A DNA stretch of 64,000 nucleotides from Clostridia bacterium (GTDB taxonomy: Bacteria; Bacillota; Clostridia; Peptostreptococcales; Anaerovoracaceae): contig CABJAP010000013.1 in assembly GCA_902363595.1 (NCBI GenBank), positions 62,001 to 126,000 on the forward strand, read 5' to 3'. Shown in pieces: positions 58,811 to 64,000 of this stretch; position 1 is the stretch's first letter, and every line of letters starts with the position of its first letter. A program made the position numbers and the translations under genes. Below the pieces are notes generated by a model. That model saw only the letters and a list, made by a program, of their open reading frames with translations. It was not told where the DNA came from and made no database searches.

Positions 58811-60154
58811 ATGTCACAAAAAAAGAAGATTTCCACCTTTGCCCTGGTAATGATGATCTGCGTTACCGTTGCAGGCGGTGGATTTGGGATCGAGGACCTG
58901 GTTGGTTCTGTCGGACCTGGAATGACGCTTTTAGTATTTATCCTGATTCCATTCGTTTGGTCCCTTCCTTTTGGGCTCTCTTCCGCCGAACTGTCTTCCG
59001 CATATCCTGAAGACGGCGGAATGTACACTTGGGCAAAAAATGGCCTGGGCGAAAAAGCCGGTTTTGTCAGCGGCTGGTGCTACACCATTGCCGGATTCGT
59101 TGAACCTGCAACCTTCGCCGTATTAAGCGCCAATTACATGAAAATGCTCCTTCCCATCGAAGTTAACGATTTTGTTTACTGGTGCCTGTGCGCGGCTCTC
59201 ATTGTTATTTTTGCTATTATTAATGTCATCGGTATCAAACTCGTTAGTAACATGGCGACGGTTGTTACACTCCTGTGCATCATTCCATTTATCGTTCTTG
59301 TGGTTATGTCCCTCATGGATGTCAACTACAGCCCGGTAGAGCCGATGCTCCCTGAAAATATGTCCTTCCTGGAAGCCGCCGGCAACGGACTTTTGATCGG
59401 TATCTGGTTCAACACCGGATTTGAAACCATCTCCACCATGTCCGGAGATATTGAAAACGGATCGAAAAAGGTTCCAAAAGCGATTGTAATCGCCATTCCG
59501 TTTATCTCTGTAATGTATATCTTGTGGGTAATTCCTGCGCTGGCTTCCGTTGGAAACTGGCAGGATTGGTCCTCCGAAGGCCCTCTTTCCTTCGTAGAAA
59601 TCGGACAGATCGTAGGCGGAGCTCCTTTGAGATGGGCGTTCGTCGCTGCAGGAAGCCTGGCCAGCATGATGATTCTCTGCGAATACATACTGGCTTACGC
59701 ATATGTAATGAAATCCTTTAGTGAAAAAGGACAGTTTTTCAAGATTTTCTCCAAAGAACATAAAAAGTTCAAAACGCCTTACATGGCGATCATCATTCTC
59801 TCTGGTGTCAGCATCGTTTTATGTTCTTCCGGCAGCTTCATTGAGTTCGTAGGAATTGCCTCGATCTTATATGCGGTTCCCGTTATCATGATGTTCATCG
59901 CAAACATCAAGCTGAGAGTTAAAAATCCGGATTTGAGGCTGGACTTTAAAGTTCCGCTTCCCAACAAGGCCTATATTGTGTATTTGTGTTTTCCAATCGT
60001 CATCTACGGCGCCAGCGTGTTTACAGACAACTGGATCGTAGGATTAGGCCTGGCTGCCACCTCTATTCCAGCTTACCTCTTCTTCAAAAAGCTGTACAGA
60101 GGCGGACGCTACTGGGAAGAATGTCATAAAAACGAGGAGAAACGCTCCGCATAA
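58811..60154 (+). CDS. APC family amino acid permease
   Basis: 447 residues, about 12 transmembrane segments. N-terminal MMICVTVAGGGFGIEDLVGSVG is the conserved APC glycine region of helix 1; GLLIGIWFNTGFETISTMSGDI around residue 200 matches helix 6 of the superfamily. It lies 95 bp downstream of the SDH-like gene. Probably imports or exchanges the amino acid handled by that enzyme. AAAGGAAAA lies a little far from the ATG. Confidence 0.87.
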   Translation: MSQKKKISTFALVMMICVTVAGGGFGIEDLVGSVGPGMTLLVFILIPFVWSLPFGLSSAELSSAYPEDGGMYTWAKNGLGEKAGFVSGWCYTIAGFVEPATFAVLSANYMKMLLPIEVNDFVYWCLCAALIVIFAIINVIGIKLVSNMATVVTLLCIIPFIVLVVMSLMDVNYSPVEPMLPENMSFLEAAGNGLLIGIWFNTGFETISTMSGDIENGSKKVPKAIVIAIPFISVMYILWVIPALASVGNWQDWSSEGPLSFVEIGQIVGGAPLRWAFVAAGSLASMMILCEYILAYAYVMKSFSEKGQFFKIFSKEHKKFKTPYMAIIILSGVSIVLCSSGSFIEFVGIASILYAVPVIMMFIANIKLRVKNPDLRLDFKVPLPNKAYIVYLCFPIVIYGASVFTDNWIVGLGLAATSIPAYLFFKKLYRGGRYWEECHKNEEKRSA

Positions 60155-60198
60155 AAAACATTTGTTATTTTCGCAATAAATTCTTCTGACATAAAGGA

Positions 60199-60234
60199 AG
60201 GGGAGGATAGCCAATCGGTTATCCTCCCTTTTCA
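60199..60234 (+). terminator. Terminator of the SDH-APC unit
   Basis: GGGAGGATAGCC and GGTTATCCTCCC form a 12-bp stem with a G-U pair and AATC loop, then TTTT. Confidence 0.85.
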
Positions 60235-60251
60235 TATTTACTCACTGGCAG

Positions 60252-61871
60252 CTATTTAATATCATATTTGATCAGCGTCTCGATCAGCTCTCTCTGCTTG
60301 GACAGGGGATCCTTCTCTACCTTCCATTCCTCGCCGATGATCATGGTCTGCCTGGTATCGCCGTTGTACTGGGGCCAATCGGCTCCTTCGATGCTGGGAT
60401 CGCCGGTCTTGGCAAAGTTGACCCAGGCCTCCTGTACTTTCGCAGCCAACTCCTTATTGGGGTTTTCGCCGGTAAAGGAAGTATCCTGCAGGTTGTTGAA
60501 TACATAGGACAGTTCCACCGCGTGACAGGCTCCGTAGCGCTCGATGGCGGATGGATAGGTCCAATAATACATGTAGGTCTTGCCGCCTGCTTTGGTATGA
60601 TTAGCCGCTTCAATGCATGCCGGTACGCGGAAGGCGATGTCATTGTAAAACTCTACGGTTTTCCACGGTTCTTCCTTGTCGCTCTGTAAAGAGATAAATT
60701 CGTCTACGGTCTTTCGGTCTTTTTTGCTCATTGCCTCTTTATCCCCTGCAAAACGCTCCGCCATCCAGCCCTGGAAGGCCTCATAGTTTTCCTCTTCATC
60801 CCCTACGGCCATTTCGCCGATCCAGTAGTTCCACTCATTTTTATTGGTGCCGATCATTAGATCCACATCTTTGCCCGCGCCCTTTTCATAAGCAGCATAC
60901 AGTTCCTCCAGAGATTCAGGCAGTACCTTTCCGTCACGCTGGGGCATATTGGTCAGATCATTGACCGTCGTTCCTTCATCATCAATTTCTGCAGCATTGA
61001 TCTTCTTTAGTTCCTCTTCGGACAGCGCCGCCAGTTCTTTCATATTCTTGGCGCCGCTTACCTCCAGAATCGTCTTGGTAAGTTCCTGGCAGTCCTCCTT
61101 GCTGTAAGTCAGAGCAGCTGATCCGCTCTCAGAAATGCAGCGCTTAAAGAGCCCCTTCGCTTCATCCATGGCCAGCATCAGAGATGTGGTTCCACCGCCT
61201 GCCGATTCACCGAAGATCGTTACATTCTCCGGGTCGCCTCCAAATTGCGCGATATTTTCTTTCACCCATTTCAGCGCCTGGACGTGATCCAGCAGGCCCA
61301 GATTGGGCGCATCCCCGTAATCGCTTCCGCCCTCAACGGAGGAAAAATCGATAAATCCCATGATTCCAATTCGATAATTGGCTGTCACCAGGATCACATC
61401 ATCGTGGGCCTTAACAAAACTCTGTCCGTCATACAGCGGATCGCCGGAACCGCCCCAGCCATATGCGCCGCCATGGAAAAATACCATGACCGGTTTCTTT
61501 TCATCGCTGTTAGGCGATGCGGTCCAAACGTTGAGAGTCAGACAGTCTTCACTCTGCTCCCGCTTGGATGCTGCTTCTGAAAACCATTCGGTCTGGATCG
61601 CCGAATAACCATAATCGAAAGCATCCACATCCTCATCGCTGTCATCCGGGTCCTGCGGCGCTTTCCACCTCAAATCGCCTGTCGGCGCTTTTGCATAAGG
61701 GATCCCTTTATAGGAAGATACGCCCTCATTTACCGTACCGATCATATTGCCGTTCTGACACTTTACACCGTCCGCCGCCTCTGCCTTTTCTTTCTCCTGA
61801 CTGCCGCATCCGGCGAGGAGACCAAGGCACAAAATCAGGATTGCGGCCGCGATCAAACTTTTTCTCTTCAT
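60252..61871 (-). CDS. Lipoprotein carboxylesterase (type B family)
   Basis: 539 residues from the ATG at 61871, with GGAGG at good distance. Lipoprotein signal with lipobox LLAGC (about residues 18-22), so it should be anchored on the outer face of the membrane. Carboxylesterase fold: EDCLTLNVWTASPN, oxyanion HGGAYGWG, nucleophile GESAGGGT near residue 245, histidine in RYGACHAVELSYVF. Hydrolyses esters or amides of bulky carboxylic substrates. It lies 89 bp after the LuxR copy 2 gene. Confidence 0.9.
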   Translation of the reverse strand: MKRKSLIAAAILILCLGLLAGCGSQEKEKAEAADGVKCQNGNMIGTVNEGVSSYKGIPYAKAPTGDLRWKAPQDPDDSDEDVDAFDYGYSAIQTEWFSEAASKREQSEDCLTLNVWTASPNSDEKKPVMVFFHGGAYGWGGSGDPLYDGQSFVKAHDDVILVTANYRIGIMGFIDFSSVEGGSDYGDAPNLGLLDHVQALKWVKENIAQFGGDPENVTIFGESAGGGTTSLMLAMDEAKGLFKRCISESGSAALTYSKEDCQELTKTILEVSGAKNMKELAALSEEELKKINAAEIDDEGTTVNDLTNMPQRDGKVLPESLEELYAAYEKGAGKDVDLMIGTNKNEWNYWIGEMAVGDEEENYEAFQGWMAERFAGDKEAMSKKDRKTVDEFISLQSDKEEPWKTVEFYNDIAFRVPACIEAANHTKAGGKTYMYYWTYPSAIERYGACHAVELSYVFNNLQDTSFTGENPNKELAAKVQEAWVNFAKTGDPSIEGADWPQYNGDTRQTMIIGEEWKVEKDPLSKQRELIETLIKYDIK

Positions 61872-61960
61872 GAAAAAACCTCCTTTCAAGGTAACATCTT
61901 GCGGTGAGTGTACTTGAATAGAGGCGGTTTTGTCTATCACCCAGGTGGGTGGTTTTTTGA

Positions 61961-62983
61961 TTAATTCGAATATTTGGTCATTTCTTTTTCAGAATTGATG
62001 AGATGGACCAGCTCGATCCTTGTGGAAACATCCATTTTTTCAAAAATGTTGTGGATATGCTGTTTTACGGTGTTGCGGGAGATGCAGAGCTGCTGGGCAA
62101 TGTCCGGATTGGATAGTCCGTCGTAAACCAGCTCCATGATCTCTCGCTCGCGGCGGGTAAGGCGATGTTTTTCCGCTGCCAAATCCAGCGGGGAGATCTG
62201 CGGCATCGTCTCTTGCTGGGCATCCGCTCCCTTTTGGGCAGGCGGGCCGGCAATATAGATGGGTGTGAAATCCGTTCGAAAAATAAAGATCAGCGTCGCC
62301 AGGCCTATGACAGCCAGCAGCGGCCCCGTAGGGTCAAAGGTATGCAGATCCCAGGCGGAAATGCCGAACTTTCCAAAATACAATTTTAAATTAACGGCAG
62401 CCTGGGACAGATCCAGCAGGATCAAGGCTGCGGAAACTACGAAAATATAAATCCTGTGCATAAGGAGGGGCACATCCCTGGCCGCTTTCCAGCAGCCGTA
62501 TAGAATCAGAAGTATGGTCAGGACAATAAACAGCATTTCCACGTAAGATAGCGGCCCGGCTGCGCCGGATTGATGGATCTGGTAATAACCATCCATAAAG
62601 ACGCCGGTCATGATGCAGGAAAAAACAGACCGCAGGCCCACAATGACGACCGCCGCCGCAAGGAACCGTCGGGCTGCTACCAGTTCCTCATCCAGGCTGC
62701 CAATGAGCAGCAGCCACAGCAGCATGATCCCGCATCCCACCAGATAATCCAGCAGTCTCCATCCCAGGCCCAATTCATAAACTTGCAAGACATTCTCTCT
62801 ATAATAAAAAAGAAAATACAGCAGGCTGTAGAGAAAGGCGCAAGTAACAAAAGACAGTACGCAGGTGTACTGTCTTGTTCTGTGAAAAGGCCGGGATACC
62901 GCGGCCAGACCCATGGCAGCGATCCCTGCCAGACCCAAAAACACCGCGGCCATGTATCCAAAGAAAACGATATTTATATACAT
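61961..62983 (-). CDS. Membrane-anchored LuxR-type regulator (copy 2)
   Basis: 340 residues. Seven hydrophobic segments (about 7-27, 39-60, 72-98, 105-128, 143-165, 177-200, 215-236), a linker, and a C-terminal LuxR HTH (about 272-332: LTRREREIMELVYDGLSNPD, then IAQQLCISRNTVKQHIHNIF). Same plan as the protein at 55679; the HTH tails (VELVHLI/IELVHLI) are nearly the same. It lies between the esterase and Old Yellow Enzyme genes and likely controls them. Confidence 0.88.
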   Translation of the reverse strand: MYINIVFFGYMAAVFLGLAGIAAMGLAAVSRPFHRTRQYTCVLSFVTCAFLYSLLYFLFYYRENVLQVYELGLGWRLLDYLVGCGIMLLWLLLIGSLDEELVAARRFLAAAVVIVGLRSVFSCIMTGVFMDGYYQIHQSGAAGPLSYVEMLFIVLTILLILYGCWKAARDVPLLMHRIYIFVVSAALILLDLSQAAVNLKLYFGKFGISAWDLHTFDPTGPLLAVIGLATLIFIFRTDFTPIYIAGPPAQKGADAQQETMPQISPLDLAAEKHRLTRREREIMELVYDGLSNPDIAQQLCISRNTVKQHIHNIFEKMDVSTRIELVHLINSEKEMTKYSN

Positions 62984-62994
62984 TTTCCTTCCCC

Positions 62995-63990
62995 TTATTT
63001 TCTATAAAAATTAAGCGTCCGTTCCGCCCACTGGGAATCTTTCATAACCGTTCTGCCGACCCCGATCAGATCCGCAATCTCAGCCTCCAAAAGCGCTTCC
63101 ACGTCTTCCGGGTCTTTAACGCCGCCGGTGGAAATCACTGGGATAGAAACAGCATCTTTGACCGCCTTTGATTCGGCGCCAAAGTATCCCGGCTTACTGT
63201 TTTCCGGGTTGACATACCCGCACATTCCGCCGGAAATATCCAGCACGTCGATTCCAGCATCTTCGAAAATCTTTGCTGCCGCTGCCGCATCTTCCGCCTT
63301 ATTGCCACCCTGCAGATAGTCACAGGCGCCCAGCCGCAGAAACAGCGGATAATCGCGCCCTACTGCCTTCCTCACCGCATCGATCACTTCCAGGTGAATG
63401 CGAATGCGGTTTTCCAGTCTGCCGCCGTATTCATCGTTTCGCAGGTTGGTCAGAGGCGAGTAAAACTGATTGAGCAGATAAGAGTGGGCCGAATGAATTT
63501 CTACGCCGTCATAGCCGGCCGCTTTTGCCCGAACAGCGGCATCTGCGAAAGCATCCACCACTCGGGCGATATCTGCCTTGGTCATCTCTTCGGGCACGCC
63601 TCCCTGCCTGGGATTCATCACAGGAGAAGGTCCTTTTAATTCCATGCCCGTCACTTCCGGCGTTGTGCAGCTTCCGGCATGGTTCATCTGCAGGACCGCT
63701 CTGGTGCCCGCTCCTTTAATGACCCGGGCCAGCTTCGCCAGTCCAGGAACGGTATCGTCCTGTGCGATGGAAACCTGTCCGGCAGAAGCCTTGCCCTGCT
63801 GCATGATATAGCAATGCTCTACAATGGCCAGGGAAAAAGCTCCGCCGCGCATCTTATCCTGGTAATAAGCCAGCGAATCATCGGTCACCTTGCCGTCAGG
63901 CGATGCTTTGGCAATGGTGATCGGCGGATAGATCAGCCTGTTCTTAAAGGTAATCTTTCCTGCTGCCAGGGGGGTATTGATAATTGCCAT
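62995..63990 (-). CDS. Old Yellow Enzyme family NADH:flavin oxidoreductase
   Basis: 331 residues, single-domain OYE without the C-terminal ferredoxin/FAD domains of 2,4-dienoyl-CoA reductases. TIM barrel with NRLIYPPITI (FMN site), VLQMNHAGSC, GYDGVEIHSAHSYLLNQFYS, NRIRIHLEVIDAVRKAVG, and IPVISTGGVKDPED with LIGVGRTVMKD. Reduces activated C=C bonds using NAD(P)H. It starts at the right edge of the window and precedes the LuxR gene by 11 bp. Confidence 0.9.
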   Translation of the reverse strand: MAIINTPLAAGKITFKNRLIYPPITIAKASPDGKVTDDSLAYYQDKMRGGAFSLAIVEHCYIMQQGKASAGQVSIAQDDTVPGLAKLARVIKGAGTRAVLQMNHAGSCTTPEVTGMELKGPSPVMNPRQGGVPEEMTKADIARVVDAFADAAVRAKAAGYDGVEIHSAHSYLLNQFYSPLTNLRNDEYGGRLENRIRIHLEVIDAVRKAVGRDYPLFLRLGACDYLQGGNKAEDAAAAAKIFEDAGIDVLDISGGMCGYVNPENSKPGYFGAESKAVKDAVSIPVISTGGVKDPEDVEALLEAEIADLIGVGRTVMKDSQWAERTLNFYRK

Positions 63991-64000
63991 TTTCCGTCAC

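Noticed and set aside
61938..61958. CACCC-AGGT-GGGTG hairpin with T6 on the plus strand
   Set aside because: All genes here run on the minus strand, where the T-run precedes the hairpin, so it cannot terminate them.

Overview
The window reads as chromosome of an anaerobic, low-to-mid GC Firmicute of class Clostridia. Pointers are strong AGGAGG-type ribosome binding sites, a leucine T-box, sigma-54 regulators of catabolic operons, an ispE-GntR pair, a class B sortase, and an indolepyruvate:ferredoxin oxidoreductase flanked by phenylacetate-CoA ligases. The last suggests an amino-acid fermenter, perhaps near Anaerovoracaceae/Family XIII; that placement is inference. No rRNA, tRNA, CRISPR array, prophage or complete insertion sequence was seen.

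Layout. 1-2324 (minus): ilvB-ilvN-ilvC, branched-chain amino acid synthesis. 2.8-7.7 kb: an MFS transporter, M20 amidohydrolase and DUF6506 operon with a sigma-54 promoter, palindromic upstream sites and a divergent sigma-54 activator. 7.7-13.3 kb: leucine synthesis (T-box, leuA, leuC, leuD; then leuB), with two paralogous micropeptides on the opposite strand. 13.4-15.3 kb: an AEC carrier and a DMT exporter broken by one nonsense codon. 15.7-24.7 kb (minus): GNAT, YjbQ and a membrane alpha/beta hydrolase; then a second sigma-54 operon (saccharopine-dehydrogenase-like enzyme, unknown protein, sodium symporter, small membrane partner, YtcJ-type amidohydrolase) behind its own activator. 24.9-28.5 kb: pentapeptide protein, atypical Fpg/Nei protein, and a membrane protein/DUF2089/membrane protein module. 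28.8-37.4 kb: nitroreductase, then a Phe/Tyr-rich leader peptide with attenuator ahead of aroF-tyrA-aroB-aroA-aroC-pheA-aroE/aroK, almost the whole aromatic amino acid pathway in one transcript (aroD absent). 37.6-46 kb: a second YtcJ amidohydrolase with an N-carbamoylputrescine amidase-like enzyme and a divergent AraC regulator; GntR, ispE, an Ig-like membrane protein, tadA. 46-48.6 kb: CvpA, sortase B, an FN3-type secreted protein. 48.9-54.3 kb (minus): paaK-iorA-iorB-paaK-ACT, aryl-pyruvate oxidation. 54.6-64 kb: a secreted protein with an orphan sortase signal, two membrane-anchored LuxR regulators, a second saccharopine-dehydrogenase-like gene with an APC permease, a lipoprotein carboxylesterase and an Old Yellow Enzyme.

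How it fits together: biosynthesis of branched-chain and aromatic amino acids is controlled by charged-tRNA sensing (T-box for Leu, ribosome-mediated attenuation for Phe/Tyr), while uptake and degradation of small amide or amino compounds is controlled by sigma-54 activators, AraC, GntR and membrane LuxR regulators. The least-explained items are the tandem micropeptides, the DUF2089 module, a 208-bp interrupted palindrome, the out-of-frame ATG of the second sigma-54 activator, and the orphan cell-wall sorting signal.
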